The notes: generated by a model not told the origin, from the sequence alone. A DNA stretch of 64,000 nucleotides from Alphaproteobacteria bacterium (GCA_026400735.1 JAPLOL010000138.1:62001-126000), one strand, 5' to 3'. Numbered from the stretch's first letter, positions 1-9,253 are shown. A program made the numbers and translations.

Positions 1-2874
1 TTGATCCGCGCGCTCGCACGCTACCGCCAGCAAACCGGCCTCGATCCGACGCAAGCTATGCAAGAGCAGGCGCTCGCGAACAATACAAAGATCGCCGCGC
101 TCATCCTCGCGTTCTTCAAAGCGCGTTTCGATCCGCATCTCCCGGAAACGATGGACACGCGCGTTGCGCGCTCCTCGAAGCTCGAATTCATGATCGAGTC
201 CAAGCTCACTGAAGTCGTGAGCCTCGATGAAGACCGTGCGTTGCGTCGCATCTCACAGCTCGTGAAAGCTATCCGCCGCACGAACTATTATCAGCTTGGC
301 GAGGACGACCAGCCGAAGTCCTACATGTCTTTCAAGATCGACTCGAACGCCGTGGCGGAATTGCCGGCGCCAAAGCCGTACCGCGAAATCTGGGTGGCGA
401 GCCCGCAAGTCGAAGGCGTGCACTTGCGCTTCGGGCCAGTCGCGCGCGGGGGCCTGCGTTGGTCTGATCGCCGCGATGACTTCCGTACCGAGGTGCTGGA
501 CCTGGTCAAAGCGCAGCAGGTCAAGAACGCCATCATCGTGCCGGTCGGCGCGAAGGGCGGCTTTTTTGCGAAGCGCTTGCCCGCGCGCGGCGCGCCTGGA
601 TTCCAGGAAGCTGGCGTCGAGGCTTACAAAACCTTCCTGCGCGGATTGCTCGACATCACTGACAACATCAAAGGTGATCTCATCGTACCGCCGCGCGATG
701 TCATTCGCTGGGATGATGACGATCCGTATCTCGTCGTCGCCGCCGACAAGGGCACGGCGACGTTCTCTGACATCGCCAACGGCATCAGCGCCGAATACGG
801 CCACTGGCTGGGCGATGCGTTCGCGTCCGGCGGCTCGGTTGGTTACGACCACAAAGCCATGGGCATCACCGCCAAGGGCGCGTGGGAAGCGGTGAAGCGC
901 CACTTCCGCGAAATCGGCAAGAACATCCAAGAGCAAGAGTTCACAGTCATCGGCGTTGGCGACATGTCGGGCGACGTGTTCGGTAACGGCATGTTGCTCT
1001 CGCGCAAGATTCGTCTGCTCGCTGCATTTGATCACCGCGACATCTTCATTGATCCCGATCCGAAGGACTGCGAAAAAAGTTTCGTCGAGCGCCAGCGTCT
1101 GTTCGATACGCCGCGTACGAGCTGGCAGGACTACGATAAGAAGTTGATCTCCAAAGGCGGCGGCGTGTTCTCGCGCAGCTCCAAGACGATCGACATTAGT
1201 CCCGAGATTGCCGCGCTCACCGGCCTCGACAAGCCGCAAGTCACGCCAAGCGAGTTGATGACCGCGCTCCTGAAAACGCAGTGCGAACTCATGTGGTTCG
1301 GTGGCATCGGCACCTACATCAAGGCCCGCGCCGAAACCAACGCTGACGTCGGCGATAAGGCCAATGACGGCCTGCGCGTCGACGCGGAAGATATGAGATC
1401 GCAAGTCGTAGGCGAGGGCGCCAATCTTGGCGTCACGCAGAAGGGTCGCATCGCCTTCGCGCGCGCCGGTGGTCGTATCAACACAGACGCCATCGACAAC
1501 TCCGCTGGCGTCGACACCTCCGACCACGAGGTCAACATCAAGATACTGCTTGCGGACGTGATCCGCAGCGGAGCGCTGAAGGAAGACAAGCGGGACAAGC
1601 TGCTTGAATCGATGACCGATGAAGTCGGCGCGCTCGTGCTGCAGAACAATTACGACCAGACCGGCGCCATGTCCGTCGCGCAATCAAGCTCGGTAAACGA
1701 TCTCGATAGCCACGAGCGTTTCATGCAGCGTCTTGAGGCCGAGGGTAAGCTCTCTCGCCGCGTCGAAGGCTTGCCGCTGACAAGTGAGTTCGCCGCGCTA
1801 CGCACAGCAAAGCTCGGCCTTACGCGGCCCGAGTTGGCGAAGCTGATCGCCTACTCGAAGATCAATCTGTTTGACGCCATCGTCGCCTCCAGTGCACCAG
1901 ATGACCCGGCGTTCAAAGAGCCGCTGAAAGCGTATTTCCCGCGTGAGCTGGCGAAGTTCGATGCGCAGATGGCCAACCACAGACTGCGCCGCGAGATCAT
2001 CGCTACCTGCTTGGCGAACGATCTGGTGAACCGCTGCGGTCCCTCCTTCGTCGATCGCATCAAGGAAATTTCACGCGGTCGCACCGTGACCGTCGCCTGC
2101 GCCTTCGAAGCGTCGCGCCGTATCTTTGAGCTTGAAGATCTCGTCGATCGCATCAACGCGCTCGACAACAAAATTCCGGCAGCCGCGCAGATCGCGCTGC
2201 ACCAACGCGTCGGCGGCGCTCTGCGCCGTTCGGTGACGTATCTCGCGCGCAACGCCGGCTTCGAGAGTGAAAATCCGCCGACTATCCTCGAGGTCGTCGA
2301 ACGCTATTTCGAACCGGTGCGCGAGCAGCGCGCCTCGATCAGAGCAGATCTCAGTAAGATCGAACGCGAGCGAGTCGACCTGCGCCGTGCAGCATTGGTT
2401 GAACTCGGCGCGCCCGAAGCTTTGGCGGAAGAGGCGGCGTTGTTGTCGCCACTCACGCTCTCGCTGGATGTCGCGGACATGGCCCGTGACACCAAGTGGC
2501 CGGTGACGACGGCGTCGACGCTGCATTGCGTGATCGGCGCCGAGCTCGGTCTCGATGCGCTGCGCGATGCGGCGACGAACATGAAGCTCGAGCAGCATTG
2601 GGATCGCCTCGTCGTGCGTCGCGCGGCCGGCGATTTCGGTGAAGCGCAGCTGAAGTTGGCGGAAGCCGCTGCGCGCTCGATCGGGCAACCGCCCGCTGGC
2701 GCCGATGCGAGTTGGGCGACAGAAGCTGCACGCAAATGGCTCGGCACGCTCGGTCAGCCTGCGCAACGCGCGCGTTCGGCTTTTGCGGAACTCGACGGGC
2801 AGGGGCCGTGGACGTTTGCGAAGCTGATGCTGATCGCGGCTGAATTCAACGCGTTGGTCGCCAGCGTTCGTTAG
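1..2874 (+). CDS. NAD-specific glutamate dehydrogenase, C-terminal part (cut by window edge)
   Basis: This is the last 957 codons of the very large (about 1600-residue) bacterial NAD-dependent glutamate dehydrogenase, which deaminates glutamate to 2-oxoglutarate. The reading frame is open to base 1, so the true start lies outside the window. Seen in the sequence: the substrate-binding core GGLRWSDRRDDFRTE near residue 150, PVGAKGGF near 181, and the dinucleotide-binding GVGDMSGDVFGNGM near 320, followed by the long helical C-terminal domain. The family is cytoplasmic and catabolic. It may receive glutamate made by the hut cluster at 40.6-46.9 kb. The gene ends 4 bp inside the 3' end of the convergent hydrolase gene. 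Confidence 0.95.
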   Translation: MIRALARYRQQTGLDPTQAMQEQALANNTKIAALILAFFKARFDPHLPETMDTRVARSSKLEFMIESKLTEVVSLDEDRALRRISQLVKAIRRTNYYQLGEDDQPKSYMSFKIDSNAVAELPAPKPYREIWVASPQVEGVHLRFGPVARGGLRWSDRRDDFRTEVLDLVKAQQVKNAIIVPVGAKGGFFAKRLPARGAPGFQEAGVEAYKTFLRGLLDITDNIKGDLIVPPRDVIRWDDDDPYLVVAADKGTATFSDIANGISAEYGHWLGDAFASGGSVGYDHKAMGITAKGAWEAVKRHFREIGKNIQEQEFTVIGVGDMSGDVFGNGMLLSRKIRLLAAFDHRDIFIDPDPKDCEKSFVERQRLFDTPRTSWQDYDKKLISKGGGVFSRSSKTIDISPEIAALTGLDKPQVTPSELMTALLKTQCELMWFGGIGTYIKARAETNADVGDKANDGLRVDAEDMRSQVVGEGANLGVTQKGRIAFARAGGRINTDAIDNSAGVDTSDHEVNIKILLADVIRSGALKEDKRDKLLESMTDEVGALVLQNNYDQTGAMSVAQSSSVNDLDSHERFMQRLEAEGKLSRRVEGLPLTSEFAALRTAKLGLTRPELAKLIAYSKINLFDAIVASSAPDDPAFKEPLKAYFPRELAKFDAQMANHRLRREIIATCLANDLVNRCGPSFVDRIKEISRGRTVTVACAFEASRRIFELEDLVDRINALDNKIPAAAQIALHQRVGGALRRSVTYLARNAGFESENPPTILEVVERYFEPVREQRASIRADLSKIERERVDLRRAALVELGAPEALAEEAALLSPLTLSLDVADMARDTKWPVTTASTLHCVIGAELGLDALRDAATNMKLEQHWDRLVVRRAAGDFGEAQLKLAEAAARSIGQPPAGADASWATEAARKWLGTLGQPAQRARSAFAELDGQGPWTFAKLMLIAAEFNALVASVR

Positions 2875-3692
2875 AGCGCTTCAATCATCTCGCGAAGCAG
2901 CTCGCGTTCGCGCGCGGTGGCGGTGGCGCTGTAGCGAACGCGGAAGTCTTCGGCTTCAGCATCCTCGAACGCGTGTGTTGCGTTTTCGAACAGCAGAATT
3001 TCCATCGGCGCTCCGCGTGCGCGCTGGCGTTCAAGCGCTGCCCGCGTTGAACCCACGATGTAGTCGCGCTCCGCGATGATGGCAGTGCTTCGCGGCGCGA
3101 TGCGCCAGGTGCGGTGACCGGTGTAAGTGCCGACTCCCGCGTACGGATAAACGATCATCGTCGCAGCAAGACCTTCGAGCGGCTCGCTCGGCAAATCTTC
3201 CAATCCCGTCGCACGCCGCATCTCTTCGCCTGAGCGGAGCGCGAGCGAATCCATGATCGTCCAACCGCCATGGCTCCAGCCGATTACGCTTATGCGGTTT
3301 TGGTCGGCCCAGGGTTGGCGGCGGGCCCAGGCTAGGGTGGCGTAGAGATCGCCGGCGCGTTCGCGACCTTGCAGGCGCGCGCCTGTGCAGACGGTGGCAT
3401 AGGCCTGCATGCGGCTAATGCGGCGCGGGGCGAAGGAATCGACAACGATCGCGGTTGCGCCCGCTGCCGCAGCGGCATTGGCCATGTCTTCGATGAACGG
3501 GCGCGGACCGCCGCAGCCGTGCAGCATGATGACGACGGGGGTTTTCGCTTCGGCATTTTCGGGGTGGCGCACGATGTAGTGTGGCTCCAACCGAGCGATA
3601 CGTTGGTCGACCGTTTCCGCGAACGCCTGAACCGGCATGAGCAATCCCAAAACCACGAAAATCAAAGCCAAGATGGGCGCGCGCCGGTTCAT
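2871..3692 (-). CDS. Secreted alpha/beta hydrolase (dienelactone-hydrolase-like)
   Basis: About 273 residues starting at the ATG at 3692, which gives a signal peptide (MNRRAPILALIFVVLGLLMP, cut after AFAE); the open frame continues upstream but without a plausible signal. The oxyanion-hole stretch MLHGCGGPRP and the nucleophile motif GWSHGG mark a serine alpha/beta hydrolase of the dienelactone hydrolase type; a C-terminal NATHAFED supplies the likely catalytic His. The substrate cannot be told from sequence. It is transcribed divergently from the glutathione peroxidase gene with only 58 bp between the two starts, so their promoters must sit back to back or overlap. Confidence 0.8.
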   Translation of the reverse strand: MNRRAPILALIFVVLGLLMPVQAFAETVDQRIARLEPHYIVRHPENAEAKTPVVIMLHGCGGPRPFIEDMANAAAAAGATAIVVDSFAPRRISRMQAYATVCTGARLQGRERAGDLYATLAWARRQPWADQNRISVIGWSHGGWTIMDSLALRSGEEMRRATGLEDLPSEPLEGLAATMIVYPYAGVGTYTGHRTWRIAPRSTAIIAERDYIVGSTRAALERQRARGAPMEILLFENATHAFEDAEAEDFRVRYSATATARERELLREMIEAL

Positions 3693-3750
3693 CGCGCAAG
3701 GCTGGCGCTCGACGCCCCGTTGCGCCAGATTGCCGGAGGAGTTTCGCCAC

Positions 3751-4443
3751 ATGATCATGACCCGCCGTATCCTAGCCGCCGCCGCGCTGTTGGCGCTAGC
3801 CGCCTGCAACCGTGCGCCGCCGGCGCCTACAGCTGAAATATCAGCAGAGCGCACCGCGGCGGTTACGGCAGCCGTCGAAGAGCAGCGCGTGAAGTTCGCC
3901 GCTGCGCCCGATCCGGCGCAGGCCGATCATGGAACGGCCTACCAATTCTCCTTCAATGGGCTTTGGACCGATCACGTGCCGATGACGGCGTTTGAGGGCG
4001 ATGTCGTGATGGTCGTGAACACTGCGTCCCGTTGCGGGTTCACGCCGCAATATGAAGGCCTGCAGCAGATCTATGATGAGTACCACGCGCAGGGCTTCGA
4101 CATCGTTGGCGTACCGGCGAATAATTTCAACGGTCAGGAGCCTGGCTCAGCTGAACAGATCCAGGAATTCTGCACGCTGAACTACGGCGTGACGTTCCCG
4201 ATGGCGGCGAAGACGGATGTCGTCGGCGATACGCGTCATCCTTTCTATGCGTGGGCTGAGCAGCAGATAGGCGAGAGCGCCGTGCCGCAGTGGAATTTCC
4301 ACAAAATCCTGATCGGCCGCGACGGTCGCATCATCGCTGCTTTCCCAACGCGTACGGAGCCCACTTCGGAAGAAGTGCGCAACGCGATCACTGCGGCGCT
4401 TGCGGCTCAACAGAGTGCGCCGTCGACTTCATCGTTGCGGTGA
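3751..4443 (+). CDS. Glutathione peroxidase, lipoprotein form
   Basis: The start at 3751 is supported by GGAGGA at 3735-3740. The protein of 230 residues begins with a lipoprotein signal (RRILAAAALLALAACN, lipobox LAAC), so it is predicted to be membrane-anchored in the periplasm. The peroxidase core carries the catalytic Cys in NTASRCGFTPQ, the Gln in FNGQEPGS and the Trp in PQWNFHKILIGRDG, the usual Cys/Gln/Trp set of bacterial thiol glutathione peroxidases. Its likely role is reduction of hydroperoxides in the envelope. A stretch of roughly 40 residues between lipobox and core is probably a spacer. Confidence 0.9.
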   Translation: MIMTRRILAAAALLALAACNRAPPAPTAEISAERTAAVTAAVEEQRVKFAAAPDPAQADHGTAYQFSFNGLWTDHVPMTAFEGDVVMVVNTASRCGFTPQYEGLQQIYDEYHAQGFDIVGVPANNFNGQEPGSAEQIQEFCTLNYGVTFPMAAKTDVVGDTRHPFYAWAEQQIGESAVPQWNFHKILIGRDGRIIAAFPTRTEPTSEEVRNAITAALAAQQSAPSTSSLR

Positions 4444-4488
4444 GCCACGCTTGCGCCGCCGGAGGCGTCGCGCTCCAACTCTCAAACC

Positions 4489-6075
4489 TCAGTGTCTAAA
4501 GTGGCGCATGCCGGTGAAGGCCATGGCGATGCCGGCTTCGTCGGCGGCCTTGATCACGTCTTCATCGCGGATTGAGCCGCCTGGCTGAATGACGCTCGTC
4601 GCGCCGGCTTCGACAGCTTGCTGCAAGCCATCGGGGAACGGGAAGAACGCATCGGAGGCGCAGGCTGAACCTTTTGCAAGTGAAGCGGGGAGCTTTGCGG
4701 TTTCAGCGGCTTCTCCCGCGCGGAGCGCGGCAATGCGGGCGCTGTCGCGGCGATTCATTTGGCCGGCGCCGATGCCGGCAGTTTGGCCGTTCTTGGCGAA
4801 GATGATCGCGTTGGACTTCACGTGTTTGCACACGGTGAAGGCGAACAGCATGTCTTTGATCTCGGCATCAGTGGGCTGGCGCTTGGTGACGATCTTCAGA
4901 TCAGCGCGCGTGATGTGGCCGATATCGCGGTTTTGAACGAGAAAACCGCCCGCAATGGTTTTGTAGGTGAGCCCCGGTGCGCTCGGATCAGGCAGGCCGC
5001 CGGTGACCAGCAAGCGCAGGTTCTTCTTCTTCGCGAACACGGCGACCGCATCCTCATCTGCTTCCGGTGCGATCACGACTTCAGTGAAAATTTCCGCGAT
5101 CGCTTCGGCTGCGGCTTTGTCCAGACGCTGGTTGAGCGCGACGATGCCGCCGAAGGCCGACACCGGATCGCATTCGAGCGCGCGCTTGTAGGCATCGACC
5201 AGTGAGCTGCCGAGCGCGACGCCGCACGGATTGGCGTGCTTGATGATGGCGACGGCCGGGCCGTTCTTCGGATCGAACTCGGCGACGAGTTCGTAAGCGG
5301 CGTCGGTGTCGTTGAGGTTATTGTAGCTGAGCTCTTTGCCTTGGAGCTGCGTCGCGGTGGCGACGCCAAAGCGCTTTTCGCCGGTGACGTAGAACGAAGC
5401 GCTTTGATGCGGATTTTCTCCGTAGCGCAAAGATTGCTTCAGCTTGCCGCCGAGCGCGCGATAGGTCGGTGCTTTGTCTTCGAGCTGCTCAGCATACCAA
5501 GCCGAGATCGCCGCGTCGTATGCGCCGGTGCGTGCGAAGGCTTTGGCTGAGAGCTTCTTGCGCAGTGCGAGCGTCGTGCCGCCGTGGGTTTTTGCTTCTT
5601 CGAGGATCGCGGCCATGTCGTCGGCGTCGGTGGCGACGGCGATGAAGCCGTAATTCTTTGCGGCGGCGCGGATCATTGCCGGGCCGCCAATGTCGATGTT
5701 TTCGATGCAGGTCTCAAAATCGGCGCCGCGCGCGACTGTTGCTTCGAAAGGATAAAGGTTCACGTAGAGAACATCGAAGCCCTCGATGCCGTGCTCCTTC
5801 ATCGCGGCGACATGTTCTTTATTGTCGCGCAGCGCGAGCAGGCCGCCGTGCACTTTCGGGTGCAGCGTCTTCACGCGCCCGTCCATCATCTCTGGAAAGT
5901 TGGTGACGCTTGAGACGTCTTCGACAGCCATGCCCGCATCCGCGATCGCCTTGTGGGTGCCGCCTGTTGAAATCAACTTCGCACCGAGCGCGGTGAGCGC
6001 TTTGGCGTGATCAATCAGGCCATTTTTGTCCGAGACCGAAATGAGCGCGCGCTTGATGGGGAGAATGTCTGTCAT
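4489..6075 (-). CDS. purH: Bifunctional AICAR formyltransferase / IMP cyclohydrolase
   Basis: A 528-residue full-length PurH, which carries out the last two steps of de novo IMP synthesis. The N-terminal MGS-like cyclohydrolase domain begins [12 protein letters not shown] and contains the STGGTHKAI loop; the transformylase domain shows [13 protein letters not shown] near residue 215, the KHANPCGVA catalytic Lys-His near 277 and the C-terminal [11 protein letters not shown]. The ATG at 6075 gives the normal family length. It is convergent with the peroxidase gene, with 45 bp between stops. In Caulobacter relatives purH follows the heparinase/rpe/rsmB group directly; here about 3.8 kb separates them. 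Confidence 0.97.
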   Translation of the reverse strand: MTDILPIKRALISVSDKNGLIDHAKALTALGAKLISTGGTHKAIADAGMAVEDVSSVTNFPEMMDGRVKTLHPKVHGGLLALRDNKEHVAAMKEHGIEGFDVLYVNLYPFEATVARGADFETCIENIDIGGPAMIRAAAKNYGFIAVATDADDMAAILEEAKTHGGTTLALRKKLSAKAFARTGAYDAAISAWYAEQLEDKAPTYRALGGKLKQSLRYGENPHQSASFYVTGEKRFGVATATQLQGKELSYNNLNDTDAAYELVAEFDPKNGPAVAIIKHANPCGVALGSSLVDAYKRALECDPVSAFGGIVALNQRLDKAAAEAIAEIFTEVVIAPEADEDAVAVFAKKKNLRLLVTGGLPDPSAPGLTYKTIAGGFLVQNRDIGHITRADLKIVTKRQPTDAEIKDMLFAFTVCKHVKSNAIIFAKNGQTAGIGAGQMNRRDSARIAALRAGEAAETAKLPASLAKGSACASDAFFPFPDGLQQAVEAGATSVIQPGGSIRDEDVIKAADEAGIAMAFTGMRHFRH

Positions 6076-6135
6076 GCGCGCGCTTCTAAGGGATTCTCCA
6101 GGAAAAGCGGAGTCGGGGAGCGATTCTGACGCAGC

Positions 6136-7290
6136 CTATTGGTGGCCCGGCTGCAGCTCCGGATAGGTCCACCAGAACGGAAAGTCGGTCTCGCCCAGGA
6201 CCAGTTCGGCGATCTCTGGGAAGATCACTTCGGCGCGGACGCTGTTGCCGAACATGATCAGGCAGCGTTGCTGGCGCTCGGCGCAGATCACCAGATTTCC
6301 AGTCCAATCGTTGTGGCCGCCCTTTGAAAAATACCGGTCATTTGGCCCGTTCCAAGTTTCGCCGACAAGCGAGGCTGAAAGGTCGGAGGCTTCGCCGCGT
6401 GTGTCGACCGAGTTGAAAAATTGGATGGTCGGGAATTTTTGGGTGGTGCGGATTGGAAATTGTGCGCTGACCCATTCGGCGCGGGCGGTGGGGGAGAGGC
6501 CTTCACCGGCGAACATGCCGCGCCACATGCGGGCTTGGTCGGTGATGGTGGTGTCCATCGAGCCCGCGGCGGCGACGTTGTCGCGGCGGTCGTGTGGTTC
6601 GAACGTGCCGTCCATCGCGTAGCCGTCGGCGAGATTGCCGGCGAAATCATCGCGCCATTGCATCGACGTGCGCGTCATGCCGAAGCGATCGAACACGCGG
6701 CGGCGCATTTCCGCGCCGACATCGAGGCCGAGGCCTTCCTGCAGTACGATTTGCAAAATCCAGATGCCTTCGTTTGAATAGGCGTAGTGCTCGCCAGGCG
6801 TGAAATGGAAGCGCAGCTTCTGATCAGGTTCGAGAAAGCGCATGTTGGCTAGACCGCTGCGATGCGTCAGCAAAATGCGCGGCGTGAGCTGGCGCCAGCG
6901 CTCATCACCAGCGAGATCGGCGTAGTCTTCGAGTTCGGGCAGCGGGCGCGGCAGATAATCGGCGATCGAGCGATCGAGATCGATTTTGCCTTCATCGACG
7001 AGCTGCATCACCATGTAAGAGAACGCCGCTTTGGTGACGGACGCGCCGTACATGATCGTGTCGGTTTGCAGCGGCAGCGCGTTTTCGCGATTGCGCAAGC
7101 CGTAAGCGCCAACGTGCGTGATCTCGCCGTGATCGACGATCGCCACAGCCATGCCGACAACTTGCTCGCGCGCCATCAGGGCCTCTATGCGTGCGTCGAG
7201 CGCTTCGCCGTTGAGACGCTGCGTTGCAGGCAGCGAGCCGGTAGCGCAACCCGTCAGGGCTGCAGCGAAAATTAGCGATGAGATTTTCAT
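6136..7290 (-). CDS. Serine hydrolase of the beta-lactamase / class C family, lipoprotein
   Basis: The ATG at 7290 is preceded by GAGGA and gives a lipoprotein signal MKISSLIFAAALTGCATG. The 384-residue protein has the SxxK nucleophile motif in YGASVTKAAFSY and the YxN motif in HYAYSNEGIW, the active-site set of the serine beta-lactamase/DD-peptidase/esterase fold (Beta-lactamase domain). Substrate class (peptide, ester or lactam) is not predictable. It starts 7 bp after the stop of the XRE-type regulator gene and is very probably in the same transcript, so it may be the regulator's target. Confidence 0.85.
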   Translation of the reverse strand: MKISSLIFAAALTGCATGSLPATQRLNGEALDARIEALMAREQVVGMAVAIVDHGEITHVGAYGLRNRENALPLQTDTIMYGASVTKAAFSYMVMQLVDEGKIDLDRSIADYLPRPLPELEDYADLAGDERWRQLTPRILLTHRSGLANMRFLEPDQKLRFHFTPGEHYAYSNEGIWILQIVLQEGLGLDVGAEMRRRVFDRFGMTRTSMQWRDDFAGNLADGYAMDGTFEPHDRRDNVAAAGSMDTTITDQARMWRGMFAGEGLSPTARAEWVSAQFPIRTTQKFPTIQFFNSVDTRGEASDLSASLVGETWNGPNDRYFSKGGHNDWTGNLVICAERQQRCLIMFGNSVRAEVIFPEIAELVLGETDFPFWWTYPELQPGHQ

Positions 7291-7297
7291 TAGGTCC

Positions 7298-7963
7298 TCA
7301 GGGTCTGCGCCAGCTGATGAAGAAGCATCCAAGCCCGCCAATGATGAGGGCGAAGCCTGGGATTAAGGCCCAGCCGAATTTGTCTGGGATGAGCACCGCG
7401 TTGGCGCCGACGAGATTCCACTCACGGCGGCCATTGGGCACAGTTTCGGTGAATGCCGGACCGCGCATTTCGGGGATGAAGATGGTTCGCTCATCGGCGC
7501 GCGCGGCGAGCGCGGGATTGCTGTCCACGTCATCGAAGACGTCTGCGCTTTCACCGGCGAGGATGATCCCCGGCGATTGGTAGGTGTAATGCATGCCGTT
7601 GCCGCCGCGATCAACTTGGGCGAGGCCGACGAGCGCGCCGCCCAGGACGAGCCCGGCAAGGCCGGCGTAGAGCCAGCGATGCGTCGCGGTGCGGGTGTCG
7701 TGGGCGCGCTGGAGGAGGTGTTTGCGGACGGCTTCGATCTCGCGAAGGCGATCGAGTTCGGCGGGGTAGAGCGCGCCGACCATGACTTCGGTGTCGAGGC
7801 TGAAGGCTTCGACGAGCCGTGCGTACACATCCTCTGACGGGAAGGATTTCCCAGTCTCGAGTTTAGACAAATAGGATTGCTCGATGCTGGCCTTGGCTGC
7901 CGCTTCGGGCTGCGTCCAGCCGAGCTCGGTGCGCCGGTTCTTGAGGTAATCGCCGAATTTCAT
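7298..7963 (-). CDS. XRE-family helix-turn-helix regulator with C-terminal membrane segments
   Basis: I take the ATG at 7963 (221 residues); an ATG at 7975 is possible and neither has a strong ribosome site. Residues 1-60 form a cro/C1-type HTH (FGDYLKNRRTELGWTQPEAA, then SYLSKLETGKSFPSEDVYAR). Two hydrophobic stretches follow: one about residue 110 (WLYAGLAGLVLGGALVGLAQ) and one at the C-terminus (WALIPGFALIIGGLGCFFIS), so the protein looks like a membrane-tethered DNA-binding regulator with an extracytoplasmic loop between the segments. It leads the serine hydrolase gene. Phased GGAAT repeats lie just upstream (see 7981-8025) and suggest autoregulation. Confidence 0.75.
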   Translation of the reverse strand: MKFGDYLKNRRTELGWTQPEAAAKASIEQSYLSKLETGKSFPSEDVYARLVEAFSLDTEVMVGALYPAELDRLREIEAVRKHLLQRAHDTRTATHRWLYAGLAGLVLGGALVGLAQVDRGGNGMHYTYQSPGIILAGESADVFDDVDSNPALAARADERTIFIPEMRGPAFTETVPNGRREWNLVGANAVLIPDKFGWALIPGFALIIGGLGCFFISWRRP

Positions 7964-7980
7964 GGGTCCAGTCATTGGTA

Positions 7981-8025
7981 GGAATGCCTTGAATACAACT
8001 GGAATAATCGGGAATAGGCAGGAAT
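7981..8025. promoter_or_regulatory. Phased GGAAT repeats, candidate operator of the XRE regulator
   Basis: GGAAT occurs at 7981, 8001, 8011 and 8021, and a degenerate TGAAT at 7990, so the units recur about every 10 bp and lie on one face of the helix. The array is 18-62 bp upstream of the regulator's ATG (7963), where its promoter must be. HTH regulators of this class commonly repress their own promoter; binding here is inference. Confidence 0.45.
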
Positions 8026-8346
8026 TTGAACGGGCATGCGGCATTGCGATGTGCTTCGCCTAGCGAAACACCCAAAACTGGGAGCAGGGCGCGTGGAGAC
8101 GCGCTGGGGTCGTGCCTTAGGTGCGATGCTTGCGCATCGCCGCGTGTCGCCACGCGCCCTTTGCGATTGTTTTCCACCAGGCCGTCACGGGGAGGTTTTT
8201 CACTCCCTTGGATCGGTCTCCCAGCGGCGTGCGGAGCTTTGCCAGACTCCGGTGCGCTCCCGCGGTTCGCCGCCATAAGCGGCTATCCCGCGGGCTTCCG
8301 TCTGCCTTCACTCTTGCGAGCGCCGGCAAGACATCACGCTCAATCG

Positions 8347-8402
8347 CATCCCTCACGCTCGCTTGGCTCGGCTAGCCCGGTGAACCTCCCGTGTGAGGGA
8401 TG
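8347..8402. repeat. Perfect 10-bp inverted repeat with 36-nt loop
   Basis: CATCCCTCAC at 8347-8356 pairs with GTGAGGGATG at 8393-8402. The arm is perfect but there is no T-run after it on either strand, so it is not a standard terminator. Confidence 0.6.
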
Positions 8403-8429
8403 GGCGCATGATACGGGTGGTCTGGAGGT

Positions 8430-8495
8430 GTGGGATAGATTTTGGGTGCGACGCTGACTTTGTTGGGCAGGAGCAGAATTTGGTGGGATAGATTT
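8430..8495. repeat. Two copies of a 13-bp direct repeat
   Basis: GTGGGATAGATTT is found at 8430-8442 and again at 8483-8495, 53 bp apart, between the structured stretch and the Imm11-type gene. It could be a scar of an insertion/duplication or a protein-binding pair; nothing else decides. Confidence 0.5.
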
Positions 8496-8650
8496 CGCCA
8501 ACGTCAGATTCTGGCCCAAACGCGACATTCACTGCGGGACTTGCTGCAACCGCAAAAAAAAATCAGAACCGGCCGGGCGCCGCATTGTCGAATTCCTCAT
8601 CGCGCCTCTGCAGCGGCGGGTCGAGGAAGCCGGGAGAGAGCGGTGACCGA

Positions 8651-9244
8651 ATGAGCAACAAATTTTATGTTATGGCCCCGCAGTTCAATCGCTCTGGCAT
8701 TGGCCTTACGAACATGGACGTCCTGTTCGAGCGTCCGGGCGTTTATCGCGCGGGATCAATAGAACTCGCAGGTCGACGCAATCGCGGCTTGCCGTCGCTT
8801 CCCGAAGCGCCGGCGCTTATCTTCGATCGAAAGGCAGGTCCGCCGCCGGACGATATTGAAGCATTCGCGGCATGGTGCGTTGTCAGCGACCGTTTCAAGA
8901 CCTTCGCTGAAGCGACTGATCCCGGCGCATTCGACTTTGCGCCCTGCGATAACACCAATCTTACAATTGAAGGCGCGCCCGCAAAATACTGGCTCTGCGC
9001 ACTCGCGAGGTACGGACCCTTCATCGACGAAGAAAAGTCGCCGCGCCTCAAGGTAACGAAGGATGGCGAGAACAAGCAGTACGTCGTCTTGGGTGGCTTA
9101 ACACGTATAGCCGTGGACGCAGCCAAGCTCGGCGAACACCACGTATTTGGCGTTCCCGAGACGCTGTCGGTTTTCTGTGACCACGTATTTCGAAATGAGT
9201 TCAAGCGTGCCGGGTTGCGCTTGAGAAATTTTGCCGCTGTGTAG
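8651..9244 (+). CDS. Imm11-type (DUF1629) immunity protein, putative
   Basis: The 197-residue protein starts at the ATG at 8651. The pattern VVSDRFKTFAEATDPGAFDF, then YWLCALARYGPFIDEEKSPR in the middle and HHVFGVPETLSVFCDHVF / FKRAGLRLRNF at the C-terminus matches the DUF1629/Imm11 family, which in polymorphic toxin loci neutralises a cognate toxin. No toxin gene is visible nearby, so it would be an orphan immunity gene. It heads a small rightward group with the next two reading frames (8-bp gap). Its surroundings interrupt an otherwise conserved chromosomal gene order, which suggests acquisition. Assignment is by motif memory. Confidence 0.6.
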   Translation: MSNKFYVMAPQFNRSGIGLTNMDVLFERPGVYRAGSIELAGRRNRGLPSLPEAPALIFDRKAGPPPDDIEAFAAWCVVSDRFKTFAEATDPGAFDFAPCDNTNLTIEGAPAKYWLCALARYGPFIDEEKSPRLKVTKDGENKQYVVLGGLTRIAVDAAKLGEHHVFGVPETLSVFCDHVFRNEFKRAGLRLRNFAAV

Positions 9245-9253
9245 GAGCCAGAA

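Larger units (their letters stand above)
7964..8650. other. Gene-free 690-bp stretch with strong inverted repeats
   Basis: No open frame here has coding character. Beyond the GGAAT array the segment has several strong dyads: TTCGC/GCGAA at about 8053-8065; a long imperfect pair AGGGCGCGTGG (about 8085) with CCACGCGCCCT (about 8161) enclosing a GCGATGC/GCATCGC hairpin; and a perfect 10-bp pair CATCCCTCAC (8347-8356) / GTGAGGGATG (8393-8402). The 13-mer GTGGGATAGATTT occurs at 8430 and 8483. This looks like a structured RNA or a decayed mobile/intergenic repeat; I could not match it to a known RNA family by eye. Confidence 0.5.

Noticed and set aside
253-1683. 476-codon open frame on the minus strand inside the glutamate dehydrogenase gene
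   Set aside because: It lies wholly opposite a conserved enzyme, has no recognisable domain and results from the GC-rich codon use of the real gene.
8347-8402. Rho-independent terminator
   Set aside because: The 10-bp stem has a 36-nt loop and no T-run on either strand.
8026-8457. Several overlapping frames in the structured region upstream of the Imm11-type gene
   Set aside because: Biased Arg/Ser/Ala composition in every frame and no ribosome site; pairing arms explain the sequence better.
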